Positions 26,677-34,752 of a stretch of 64,000 nt of DNA are shown here, piece by piece. The DNA comes from Dehalobacter alkaniphilus (GTDB lineage Bacteria; Bacillota; Desulfitobacteriia; Desulfitobacteriales; Syntrophobotulaceae). The stretch lies in the NCBI GenBank assembly GCA_040500365.1, contig CP148031.1:1488001-1552000 (forward strand), given 5' to 3'. Position numbers and translations under genes: made by a program. Position 1 is the stretch's first letter, and each line of letters begins with the position of its first letter. Below the pieces are notes generated by a model that saw nothing but the letters and a program-made list of their open reading frames with translations, had not been told where the DNA came from and did no database searches.

Positions 26677-26745
26677 TAAACGATCTTTAAGGGCATAATG
26701 AACGATCTTTAATGATAAGATGATCCGGCTGACGGATAAAATAGG

Positions 26746-28818
26746 ATGAGTAGGAAAAGGAAGGTGTTAGGATTGCTTTCTTTAAAGCTGATTATATTTT
26801 TAGTACTGACAGGACTTGCAGTTTATGCGTTTGTTCACGCCTTAAGTAAAAAAATCCGTATTTTGACTTTAGGCGCGAAAGAAAACAGGTTTGACAACCC
26901 GGGCAAACGTTTAAAGAATTTTATCGTGAATGTTTTATTGCAGGGCAAAATGCTCAGGGAATTTTACGGCTATATTCACTTGTTTATCTTCTGGGGATTC
27001 ATATTCATTGCCTTAGGAGAAATCCCGTTTATGATCGAAGGACTGTTCCCATCTGTCCATGTTCCTTTGCTCGGAACAAGTCCCTACTTCTATCTAATTA
27101 AAGACATTCTGTCGACACTCGTATTTGTCGGTTTAATTATCGGTGTGATCCGAAGATGGATCGTCAAGCCTAAACGTCTCTATCGAACACCAGAAGCCGC
27201 GATCATCGTCATTCTGATCTTCCTGGTTATTATCACCGAATGGCTGACCAGTGGAGCCAAAGTTGTCTTAGATGCAAACTCCGCTTATAACCTGGCCTTC
27301 ATCTATCATCTGTTTGCCGGACTGTACCAGGGCTACAACGCTGAAACGCTCAGTGTCATCATTGAAATTTGCTGGTGGACCCATGTGCTGATCATTCTCG
27401 GGTTCCTGGTCTATATCCCGAACTCCAAGCACATGCATTTGCTGGCCTCGCCGTTCAATGGCTATTTTGCCACGTTGAAACCTGCCGGCGGCCAGATTCC
27501 GGCAATGGATCTGCTAGACGAAAAGGTTACGGAGTACGGTATAGGAAGAATCGAAAACTTTACCTGGAAACAGCTGCTGGACTGCTTCTCATGCGGGGAA
27601 TGCGGCCGTTGTATGGATAACTGTCCGGCCAATATCTCCGGTAAACCGCTGAATCCAAAAAAGCTCTTAAGCAGAGAGCTGAAGGATCATCTTCTGGAAA
27701 AAGGCGCTGAGATGACCAAGCTTGGTCTTAAATCCACAGCTGATTTAACAGCTGTGGATTTCAGGAAGATTGCCAAGGAGGACCGCGAGTGTGCGGAAAT
27801 ACTTCAAAAGCATTTAATCGGCGATGTCTTTACACGCGATGAACTCTGGTCCTGTACGACCTGTTCAGCCTGTCAGACTTTATGCCCGGTATCGAACGAA
27901 CATGTCAACAAGATCATTGATATGCGTCGGTATGAGGTGATGAATGAAAACAACTATGCACCTGAACTGCAGCTGGCTTTCCGTAATGTTGAAAGCAAAT
28001 ACAATCCGTGGGGTGTCAGCTGGAGCGAGCGTGCCGGCTGGGCCAAAGACCTTGATATTCCAGTCATGAAAACAGCAGAAAATCCGGAGTATCTATTCTG
28101 GGTCGGCTGTGCCGGTTCTTTCGACAACCGCGCGAAGAAGGTTTCCGTAGCTACTGCCAAGATTCTTAAGGCTGCCGGCGTCAACTTTGCGATCCTTGGC
28201 AGAGAAGAGAAATGCTGCGGTGATTTTACCCGCCGTGCCGGCAACGAATATCTCTTCCAGTTCATGGCCAAAGAAAATGTAGGCATCCTGAATAACTATG
28301 GCGTGAAGAAGATTATCGCTACCTGTCCACACTGCTTCAATACCCTGAAAAATGAGTATCCGGAACTTGGCGGCAATTATGAAGTGATTCATCATACCCA
28401 GTTCATTAACCAGCTTATCAGAGAAGGCAAGCTGAAACTGAATAAAGACATTCAGCTGCCGGAACAAAAAATTGTATACCATGACTCCTGTTATCTCGGG
28501 CGCTACCAGCAGGAATATGATGCACCGAGAGCACTCTTCAATAGGATTCCAGGGGTTCAGCTCGTTGAGATGGACCGCAACCATGACAAGAGCTTTTGTT
28601 GCGGTGCAGGTGGAGCCAGAATGTGGATGGAAGAAAATCTGGGTGACCGTATCAACAACCTAAGAGTAGAACAAGCACTTTCCAAAGATCCTCAAGCCAT
28701 TGGCGCCAACTGCCCATTCTGTATTACGATGCTGGAAGACGGCGTCAAAGATAAGGCTAAGCCTGATCAAGATGTTCACGTTGTCGATCCAGCCGAACTC
28801 ATTGCAAAAATGATCTAA
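26746..28818 (+). CDS. membrane Fe-S oxidoreductase, HdrD/DUF224 type (ETF:quinone oxidoreductase candidate)
   Basis: A 690-residue protein. The N-terminal third is a NarI-like membrane domain with about six helices. Two 4Fe-4S motifs follow, near residues 279 (CFSCGECGRCMDNCP) and 369 (CTTCSACQTLCP). Two CCG domains follow, with CCGDFTRRAGNEY near 489 and CCGAGGARMWMEE near 617. Homologues beside etfBA in syntrophs were proposed to pass ETF electrons to menaquinone. Fe-S, ETF and operon context support that here. A TTG at 26773 after AAGGAAGGTG is an alternative start. Confidence 0.88.
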   Translation: MSRKRKVLGLLSLKLIIFLVLTGLAVYAFVHALSKKIRILTLGAKENRFDNPGKRLKNFIVNVLLQGKMLREFYGYIHLFIFWGFIFIALGEIPFMIEGLFPSVHVPLLGTSPYFYLIKDILSTLVFVGLIIGVIRRWIVKPKRLYRTPEAAIIVILIFLVIITEWLTSGAKVVLDANSAYNLAFIYHLFAGLYQGYNAETLSVIIEICWWTHVLIILGFLVYIPNSKHMHLLASPFNGYFATLKPAGGQIPAMDLLDEKVTEYGIGRIENFTWKQLLDCFSCGECGRCMDNCPANISGKPLNPKKLLSRELKDHLLEKGAEMTKLGLKSTADLTAVDFRKIAKEDRECAEILQKHLIGDVFTRDELWSCTTCSACQTLCPVSNEHVNKIIDMRRYEVMNENNYAPELQLAFRNVESKYNPWGVSWSERAGWAKDLDIPVMKTAENPEYLFWVGCAGSFDNRAKKVSVATAKILKAAGVNFAILGREEKCCGDFTRRAGNEYLFQFMAKENVGILNNYGVKKIIATCPHCFNTLKNEYPELGGNYEVIHHTQFINQLIREGKLKLNKDIQLPEQKIVYHDSCYLGRYQQEYDAPRALFNRIPGVQLVEMDRNHDKSFCCGAGGARMWMEENLGDRINNLRVEQALSKDPQAIGANCPFCITMLEDGVKDKAKPDQDVHVVDPAELIAKMI

Positions 28819-28826
28819 CAAAAAAG

Positions 28827-28864
28827 ATAGACCTTTGGCAGTCTCGGGATTGCTAAAGGTCTAT
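28827..28864 (+). terminator. terminator of the etf operon
   Basis: ATAGACCTTTGGCA (28827-28840) pairs with TGCTAAAGGTCTAT (28851-28864), followed by TTACTT. Confidence 0.8.
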
Positions 28865-29019
28865 TTACTTGATACAATACATACATTATGTATAGAATTA
28901 TGTCGTTTCTTGAATAATAGACAGAAACAACAGGGCAGGATTTTTATTTTTAATCACGAATAATGTAAAATAACACAGAACTATGTGGAATACTTAGGAT
29001 TTCTGGAGGGGAATCAAAG

Positions 29020-29781
29020 GTGATCGAAGTTTATAGCGTTGAATCGGAACTAAAAACAGTTGAAACGGAAATGAATAAAGAAATGCAGTTTAATTCATCA
29101 ACGCTAGATGATCTGTTGAACCTGCCAATGAATAATCTAGACAGGTATATGAGTCCGGCCTTGGTTTTGTCTGTAAGCTGTATGACCGGAAAAATCAGCA
29201 AAACAACTCTTTCCCTTGCAACCGTTTTTCAATATGTTTTCTTGGCGCATCATATTCATAAACTGATTACTGATGAGGATATGTCCGAGCATTCCAGGCA
29301 GTTTCCCGTACTGACAGGGGATTTTATGTTTGGACAAACCCTTAAGAAGGTATGTCAGGAAGATATATTCCCATATGCCGGTCAGTTTGTCAAACTAATC
29401 AAGACGATCAATGAAGGCATCCTGATGCGCTGGCGGTATAAAAATAAGCGTATCCCTTTCCAGGAATATAACATGATCTTAGGCAATGAAAGAGCTTCTC
29501 TGACGGCGCTGGCTGTGAAACTCAGTGCTAAGCTTTCCGGGATTCCCCAAACTTATATCGATAAACTGGAGAACTTTGGGTACTGTATAGGGATGGCCTG
29601 GGCAGCTTCGGAAGAACCAGCCTGTGCTTCAATATTACAGGAAAATCTCAGTAAAGCAGAAGAGAACCTGGCTCAAATCCGCGATTATTTACCGATCAAG
29701 CCTTTGCAGGAATTAATGGAATTTCTATCCGCGGAAATCGAGCGAAACAAAAAAGCCGGTACAGGGGTCTTACAACAATAA
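29020..29781 (+). CDS. HepS-like, probably non-catalytic polyprenyl synthase component
   Basis: A 253-residue all-helical protein. MSPALVLSVSCMTGK, VFQYVFLAHHIHKLITDED, RQFPVLTGDFMFGQTLK and KLIKTINEGILMRW line up with the helix order of trans-prenyl synthases (RPALVLL; EhIHtAtLiHDD; VLAGDyLfa), but both DDxxD motifs are absent. This is how component I (HepS) of heptaprenyl diphosphate synthase looks. The catalytic subunit lies 1.3 kb downstream at 31099, beyond tatC-tatB. The assignment is inference from a remote match. Confidence 0.6.
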   Translation: MIEVYSVESELKTVETEMNKEMQFNSSTLDDLLNLPMNNLDRYMSPALVLSVSCMTGKISKTTLSLATVFQYVFLAHHIHKLITDEDMSEHSRQFPVLTGDFMFGQTLKKVCQEDIFPYAGQFVKLIKTINEGILMRWRYKNKRIPFQEYNMILGNERASLTALAVKLSAKLSGIPQTYIDKLENFGYCIGMAWAASEEPACASILQENLSKAEENLAQIRDYLPIKPLQELMEFLSAEIERNKKAGTGVLQQ

Positions 29782-29974
29782 ATATCCTGCGTGAAGATCT
29801 TGGAGCTCTCAAGCCACTGAGAAACATTTTTATATATCAATCTCAGACCTGAGCTTTTTTTTGTCTGACACGAATAAGAAACTTTCCTAGAATATAGAAA
29901 GTATATTTGGTATTCTTTAAATATCGTGATAGAATAATTAATGGCTCGTATTTAGCTGATGGAGGAGCGAAATA

Positions 29975-30760
29975 GTGCAACGCAGAAAAAAAAGAAACTT
30001 AGAAATGAGCCTTGTGGGACATGTTAAAGAATTAAGAAAAGTACTTCTTATTTCTTTGTATGCGATTGCTATTGGAACGGTTATCGGGTATATTTTCAGC
30101 GACTATGTATACGGTTTTCTGGCAGAGCCTGTCACGGAGATGGCCGGAGTAAGCTTTATTACCACAACCCCGATGGAGCCGATTATGGTAAAGCTGCAAA
30201 TATCGGTAGTAACCGGTATCATTATTGCCCTTCCAGTTGTGTTGTGGCAGATATGGAGCTTTATACTTCCAGGTCTCAAAAAAAATGAACGTAAGTATCT
30301 TTACTATATCGTTGCGTCATCGTTTATTCTTTTTATTGCCGGCGCCGCTTTTGCCTACTATCTTGTTTTGCCGGTCTGTTTGAAGTTTCTGTTGCTTGCA
30401 GGAGGAGGAGCCGTAGATTCTACGCCTTTTGTGACTAAATCCTCTTATTTGAAATTTATTTTAACGTTTATGGGGACTTTCGGAGCAGTATTCCAACTGC
30501 CGGTTGTGCTGCTTTTCCTGATGAGAACCGGACATCTGTCTCCAAAAACGCTTGCCAAATTTCGCAAATGGGCTTTCTTTGCCATTATTATACTTACCGT
30601 AGTTGTATCCCCGACACCGGATCTCTTAACTCAGCTGCTGATGGCAGGCCCAATATACATGCTTTATGAACTAAGTATATGGCTGGGCTATCTCATTACG
30701 AGAAAGAAAAAAGAACTTCAGCCTTCCGAAGCCGAAGAGGGAGGGGGACAGAACCAATGA
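29975..30760 (+). CDS. tatC: Sec-independent translocase subunit TatC
   Basis: A 261-residue protein with six membrane segments. TatC markers are HVKELRKVLL at the N-terminus, TTPMEPIMVKLQISVVTGII, LPGLKKNERKY and the end PTPDLLTQLLMAGP. It recognises twin-arginine signal peptides. The GTG at 29975 follows GGAGGAG. The stop overlaps the tatB start in ATGA. Folded redox proteins such as reductive or molybdenum enzymes are the usual cargo. Confidence 0.95.
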   Translation: MQRRKKRNLEMSLVGHVKELRKVLLISLYAIAIGTVIGYIFSDYVYGFLAEPVTEMAGVSFITTTPMEPIMVKLQISVVTGIIIALPVVLWQIWSFILPGLKKNERKYLYYIVASSFILFIAGAAFAYYLVLPVCLKFLLLAGGGAVDSTPFVTKSSYLKFILTFMGTFGAVFQLPVVLLFLMRTGHLSPKTLAKFRKWAFFAIIILTVVVSPTPDLLTQLLMAGPIYMLYELSIWLGYLITRKKKELQPSEAEEGGGQNQ

Positions 30761-31095
30761 GTATGACTGAAATTGCGCTGATATTAGTCATCGCTGTCGT
30801 TCTATTTGGTCCGGATGATTTGCCCGTTGTGGCGAGGACTTTGGGCAAAATGATATTTAAAGTACGAAAATTCACCGATGAAGTCACCAGAGAATTTAAG
30901 AGTACACTTAGTGCTCCCAACGGTCTAATTGAAAATGCTTTTAAAGACTATCCTCCTAAAGACCATCCTTCTGAAGATAAACCGGCTCAGTCTAAAAAAA
31001 TAGCGGAAGATGAAGAGCTTCTTTCCTATCAGGAAATTGAGGAATCGTCTCCCGATAAACAAGTGAATCAGAAAGACATGCAAGCGGGTGAATAA
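30757..31095 (+). CDS. tatB: Tat translocase TatA/TatB subunit
   Basis: A 112-residue protein with an N-terminal helix MTEIALILVIAVVLFGPDDL, the FGP turn, an amphipathic helix (VVARTLGKMIFKVRKFTDEV) and an acidic tail longer than in the tatA copy at 33195. The Glu-containing first helix and longer tail suit a TatB role. It overlaps tatC by 4 bases; the longer in-frame upstream stretch is inside tatC. Confidence 0.85.
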   Translation: MSMTEIALILVIAVVLFGPDDLPVVARTLGKMIFKVRKFTDEVTREFKSTLSAPNGLIENAFKDYPPKDHPSEDKPAQSKKIAEDEELLSYQEIEESSPDKQVNQKDMQAGE

Positions 31096-31098
31096 TAG

Positions 31099-32067
31099 TT
31101 GAAACGTCAGAAATTATTTAGAGAAATCAATGCAGATCTGAAAAAAGTAGAAAAGGAACTTGATAGATTTCTTAATGTCGATGATCCTATGTTTTCGCAA
31201 ACTTGTCTTTACCTTCTACAAGCTGGCGGAAAAAGGCTACGTCCGAGTTTTACGCTTCTTGCCGGAAAATTTTTTGACTACCGGTTTGAGAAGCTTCTTC
31301 CTGTTACAATGGCCCTGGAAATTATACATATGGCAACATTGATTCACGACGATGTCGTTGATGCATCCCTTACCCGCCGAGGACGTCCAACCCTGACCGC
31401 AGGCTGGGGAAATACCGTATCGATGGCAACAGGGGACTATCTGCTTGCGAAGGCCTTAGAACTGATTGTGAAGATTGATAATCCCGCTGTATCCAGCATC
31501 TTGGCTGATGTCTGTATTGAGATGTGTCAGGGTGAAATTCAGCAAATTAAGACTTCCTATGATACAACGCAGACCTTGAAGCAGTATCTCTATCGCATTC
31601 AGCGAAAAACAGCGCTGCTGATCGGCTTATGCTGCAAATTAGGCGCCAAAGTATCCAATGCCAGTCCGAGACAGATATGGCTGATGAGCAAGTACGGCAA
31701 TTACCTCGGTCTTGCGTTTCAAATTGTCGATGATATCCTTGATATAACTGCAAATCCAAAAGAACTGGGAAAACCAGTCGGGGGAGACATCCGCCAGGGG
31801 ATCATTACCCTGCCGATGATTTTTGCATTGAAGGATTCTCCGCAGAAAGAAAGATTAAAGGAACTTTTGGGTCAGAAGACGAAAACGGATGCTGAAGTAG
31901 CCGAGGCAATCCAGCTGATCATCCAGGCAGGCGGAATCGATAAATCAAGAAAAATTGTCGAGCAGTATATAGACAAAGCCAAAGCAAACCTTCAGGAACT
32001 TCCCGATGTTCCGGCCAAGGATGCTTTAATCGAGTTGGCTAATTACATGGGTGAGCGAAGTTACTAA
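31099..32067 (+). CDS. polyprenyl diphosphate synthase (catalytic, HepT-like)
   Basis: A 322-residue trans-isoprenyl synthase. GGKRLRPSFTLLAG, the first Asp-rich motif LIHDDVVD with LTRRGRPT, GDYLLAKALE, and the second motif LAFQIVDDILD are all present, so the enzyme should be active. It makes the long prenyl tail of menaquinone. The TTG start is only 3 bases past the tatB stop. With the HepS-like gene upstream it may form a two-component synthase. Confidence 0.92.
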   Translation: MKRQKLFREINADLKKVEKELDRFLNVDDPMFSQTCLYLLQAGGKRLRPSFTLLAGKFFDYRFEKLLPVTMALEIIHMATLIHDDVVDASLTRRGRPTLTAGWGNTVSMATGDYLLAKALELIVKIDNPAVSSILADVCIEMCQGEIQQIKTSYDTTQTLKQYLYRIQRKTALLIGLCCKLGAKVSNASPRQIWLMSKYGNYLGLAFQIVDDILDITANPKELGKPVGGDIRQGIITLPMIFALKDSPQKERLKELLGQKTKTDAEVAEAIQLIIQAGGIDKSRKIVEQYIDKAKANLQELPDVPAKDALIELANYMGERSY

Positions 32068-32172
32068 GGTGCGAAGTTGTGAAAAATCTGCTCACCTTCA
32101 GATGATAATTTTAGGACTCACAAGATACTAAAAAAATATCAAATTAAATTATAATAATATAATGATAGAGAC

Positions 32173-32209
32173 GCTGCAAAACGAAGAAGTTTACTGCAGC
32201 TCTTTTTTT
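32173..32209 (+). terminator. first of two tandem terminators after the prenyl synthase gene
   Basis: GCTGCA (32173-32178) pairs with TGCAGC (32195-32200), with inner AAC/GTT, then TCTTTTTTT. Confidence 0.85.
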
Positions 32210-32227
32210 GCTTCAAACTACATTAAG

Positions 32228-32256
32228 AGCCGCCGCAGCGGCTTTGGTTATTTTTT
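32228..32256 (+). terminator. second tandem terminator
   Basis: AGCCGC, loop CGCA, GCGGCT (32228-32243), then TTGGTTATTTTTT. It lies 20 bases after the first. Confidence 0.8.
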
Positions 32257-32334
32257 CAAGAGATACAAACACTCATTTGTATGGAAAAAAATACTATATT
32301 ATACATGAATTACTAAGTGAGGAGCTGTGTATTT

Positions 32335-33126
32335 TTGAATGACCAAAGAAGGAAAGTGTTATTGGAAGAAATAGAAAAGATACGGCATTCCAAAGTTATT
32401 GTCTATTTTTCTTATACACCTCTCGACGATGGAATCCTGGTTCCGTTGTATCAAGAATTGAATAAAATTGGAAGAACCCAAAAAATTGACCTCTTCTTGC
32501 ACAGCTATGGCGGCGCGGTTGATACACCATATAAGGTTGTCATGCTGATCAGGGAATTTTGTGAAGAGTTTTCAGTCATCGTTCCTTTTTCAGCGAAATC
32601 AGCAGCTTCAATGATTGTTCTGGGAGCGGATGAAGTTGTGATGGGCCCAATATCCGAGCTGGGACCGATAGATCCACTGGTCAAGCATCCATTGTATAAG
32701 GACTTCTGGATACCGGTGCAGGCCCTGCGCTGCTGCTTCGAATATATTGAAGAACTCATCGAAAACAACTCGAATATGGAGGTCTCTGAGATCATCGTCA
32801 ATTCGGTTTTGAATAAACTTGATCCGTGGCTGATTGGGGATTATGAGAAAGCCTTAAAGGCTTCCAGACAATATGCCGAATCCCTGCTTTCCAAATATAT
32901 GCTGAAAAATGATAAGGAAAAGGTGAAAGCGGTCACGCAAAACCTTACAAACGGTTATTTTTCGCACGGTTATCCGATAGGCCGGGCCGAAGCCAAAGAG
33001 ATGGGCATTTGCGTAACTGAGGCTACAGGAGAACTGTGGGAATTAATCTGGGAATTATATCTTGTCTATCAATCCATGTTTTCTGGCGAAAATGCTTGTA
33101 ATTTTTCTCTTTCTACGATAGGATGA
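32335..33126 (+). CDS. SDH-family Clp-fold serine proteinase
   Basis: A 263-residue protein of the serine dehydrogenase proteinase family (Clp/crotonase fold). LFLHSYGGAVDTPYKVVMLI is the oxyanion region, and PFSAKSAASMIVLGADEVVM carries the putative nucleophile Ser and Lys. It continues with GPISELGPIDP. Despite the historical name, members are membrane-linked proteases related to SppA. The TTG at 32335 stands 10 bases from GGAG; the GTG at 32317 overlaps that site. Confidence 0.85.
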   Translation: MNDQRRKVLLEEIEKIRHSKVIVYFSYTPLDDGILVPLYQELNKIGRTQKIDLFLHSYGGAVDTPYKVVMLIREFCEEFSVIVPFSAKSAASMIVLGADEVVMGPISELGPIDPLVKHPLYKDFWIPVQALRCCFEYIEELIENNSNMEVSEIIVNSVLNKLDPWLIGDYEKALKASRQYAESLLSKYMLKNDKEKVKAVTQNLTNGYFSHGYPIGRAEAKEMGICVTEATGELWELIWELYLVYQSMFSGENACNFSLSTIG

Positions 33127-33194
33127 TGTAGGGTAAAGAAATTGGTTTTTTGTAGAGTTCATGATATAGTAATATGAAAAGGAGGGTGACAGAA

Positions 33195-33398
33195 GTGCAA
33201 CCTATTTTTGGAATGATTGCTCCCATGACATTAGTCATCGTTTTAGTCGTTGTGTTGATCATTTTTGGCCCGGGGAAACTTCCTGAATTGGGTAAAGCTA
33301 TGGGCAAAGGCATTAAAGAGTTTAAGTCTGCGACCGATGATCTGGAAGACAGCGTCAAAGGAACCAAGGATTCGTCTGAAGAGAAGAAAGAAGTATAA
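33195..33398 (+). CDS. tatA: Tat translocase subunit TatA
   Basis: A 67-residue protein: membrane helix MTLVIVLVVVLIIFGPGKLP, amphipathic helix ELGKAMGKGIKEFKSATD and a short charged tail, as in pore-forming TatA. AAAGGAGG at 33178-33185 selects the GTG at 33195. It is separate from tatC-tatB by 2.1 kb and two terminators, so independently transcribed. Confidence 0.93.
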   Translation: MQPIFGMIAPMTLVIVLVVVLIIFGPGKLPELGKAMGKGIKEFKSATDDLEDSVKGTKDSSEEKKEV

Positions 33399-33435
33399 GA
33401 GTCCATCGAACCATCATATGATCCATATAGAAATG

Positions 33436-33488
33436 TTTAGGACGTTACCGCGTTGCTATAACTGGCAAGGAGCGGCAACGTCCTTAAA
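33436..33488. terminator. long hairpin between convergent tatA and the CBS gene
   Basis: TTTAGGACGTT...ACCGC pairs with GCGGC...AACGTCCTTAAA. The inner loop has TTGCTA/TGGCAA and AAGGAGCGG. Its core resembles the hairpin at 51779-51812 (see findings). Confidence 0.7.
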
Positions 33489-33500
33489 TTATTTCCTGGT

Positions 33501-33926
33501 TTATATGATTCTAAGATTATTTTCATTTAGTAGTTTCGCACAATATTCGATAATTTCGCGGCGTCGGACGATCCCGATAAAAATTCCCTGATCGTCAATC
33601 ACGGGAACAAAATTCTGCTGGATCGCCCTGGAAATAAGATCATTGATCTGTGCATTGATCGAAACGGCTGTATTCTGGGTGCGTTGTTCAATCTCATCGA
33701 GGTGTATATTTTCCGTGTTGCTGAACGCCAGATCAGGGGTATTTTTCAGCTTCCAGAGGAGGTCGCCCTCTGTTACAGTTCCCGCGTAATGCCCTTTGGA
33801 ATCCACCAGAGGGATTGCTGCATATCCGTGGTACTCCATACGCTCAAGCGCCTGACGCATCGTAGCATTTTTTTTAAGAAAGATAACATCTTTTTTCGGG
33901 ATAAGAAAAAATGCAATATTTTTCAT
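33501..33926 (-). CDS. CBS-domain protein
   Basis: A 141-residue protein consisting of two CBS motifs (residues about 10-60 and 75-132; HGYAAIPLVDSKGHYAGTVT and NFVPVIDDQGIFIGIVRRRE). CBS pairs bind adenosyl nucleotides and sense energy state, usually controlling a partner. No partner is fused or adjacent. AGAGGT precedes the ATG. Confidence 0.85.
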   Translation of the reverse strand: MKNIAFFLIPKKDVIFLKKNATMRQALERMEYHGYAAIPLVDSKGHYAGTVTEGDLLWKLKNTPDLAFSNTENIHLDEIEQRTQNTAVSINAQINDLISRAIQQNFVPVIDDQGIFIGIVRRREIIEYCAKLLNENNLRII

Positions 33927-34045
33927 AGCAAAACCTCTGACACTTTTATTATGATGACCGTTTATTTAAATTATTCCATAGAAACTGCGGAATTCCTTCC
34001 CGGTTTCAAAAGCTTTTTGACGGTAGATTAAGTATCGCGGCTTAG

Positions 34046-34112
34046 GGGAACAAAGGGACGTATTATTTATTTCCAATCAAAAAGGGGGACAAAAGATACG
34101 TTCCTTTGTCCC
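34046..34112. repeat. REPIN-like inverted repeat, copy 1
   Basis: About 67 bp. GGGAACAAAGGGACGTAT (34046-34063) is the inverted partner of ATACGTTCCTTTGTCCC (34096-34112), with a GGGGGACAAAAG spacer side. The same layout and most bases recur at 48802-48862. Confidence 0.75.
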
Positions 34113-34136
34113 TCTTTTATTAGTTTTGCCAATTTT

Positions 34137-34274
34137 TTAGAAGATTACACCCAGAGCAATAAGGATAAGAATCGCAATAGCGATAATACCTACACCTACA
34201 CCGCCAGATATCGGAGCCATCGGGGCAACCGGAGCCACCGGGGCAGTTCTGCAGCAGCATCCATAATTGTACAT
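34137..34274 (-). CDS. YjcZ-like small sporulation-type protein, 45 residues
   Basis: A 45-codon ORF: MYNYGCCCRTAPVAPVAPMA, then a Gly-rich turn and one hydrophobic helix GIIAIAILILIALGVIF. AGAGGTG precedes the ATG. The Cys cluster, Pro-Val-Ala repeats and C-terminal helix are typical of YjcZ-family peptides of spore formers. A paralogue is at 44704-44850. Confidence 0.8.
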   Translation of the reverse strand: MYNYGCCCRTAPVAPVAPMAPISGGVGVGIIAIAILILIALGVIF

Positions 34275-34323
34275 CTATTTTCACCTCTTTTACAGTCAGA
34301 TCAAATAATAAGATTTTAGATCC

Positions 34324-34464
34324 TTAAAACAAAATACCCATCGCAATCAAGAGCAGAATAATCACTGTTACAATAGCAATTCCGCAAAAATTAGGCGTAC
34401 AGCAACAACCACCAACTGCGCCTTCTGTTACAACACCACCGGCAACTGCACCTTCGTAAGCCAT
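34324..34464 (-). CDS. small Gly/Cys-rich membrane peptide, 46 residues
   Basis: A 46-codon ORF: MAYEGAVAGGVVTEGAVGGC, then CCTPNFCG and a hydrophobic helix IAIVTVIILLLIAMGILF. GGGGGTG precedes the ATG. It lies 49 bases upstream of its YjcZ-like neighbour. The same two-gene arrangement recurs at 44704-44998. Confidence 0.75.
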   Translation of the reverse strand: MAYEGAVAGGVVTEGAVGGCCCTPNFCGIAIVTVIILLLIAMGILF

Positions 34465-34578
34465 AATCGCAAGACACCCCCTGTATAATTGGTATGAATT
34501 GGTACTTTATGCAATATATGTAAAGGTACTTGCAATGGTGTATTTTCTGACAGTCAAAAATAATCGAATAAAATAATA

Positions 34579-34602
34579 GAAGCTCCCGCGTCCGGGAGCT
34601 TC
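34579..34602 (-). terminator. terminator downstream of queH
   Basis: GAAGCTCCCG (34579-34588), loop CGTC, CGGGAGCTTC (34593-34602). On the minus strand it is followed by TATTATTTTATT. It lies 150 bases past the queH stop. Confidence 0.7.
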
Positions 34603-34752
34603 TTGCGCAAAGTCCAAAGACAACTGCGGCTAGATTTTATACCTAGACATCAATTATCTAGAGACTCTTCAATAAAAAATTAACATGGAAAAGCCTTAAA
34701 GTCAACGATTATAAACAAAAATCTAGTAGTTAAGTTTTGGTTATTTTGTTAT

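Noticed and set aside
26680..26720. Direct repeat AACGATCTTTAA before the HdrD-like gene
   Set aside because: Two copies of about 12 bases in a short spacer; probably a local slip duplication, with no sign of function.
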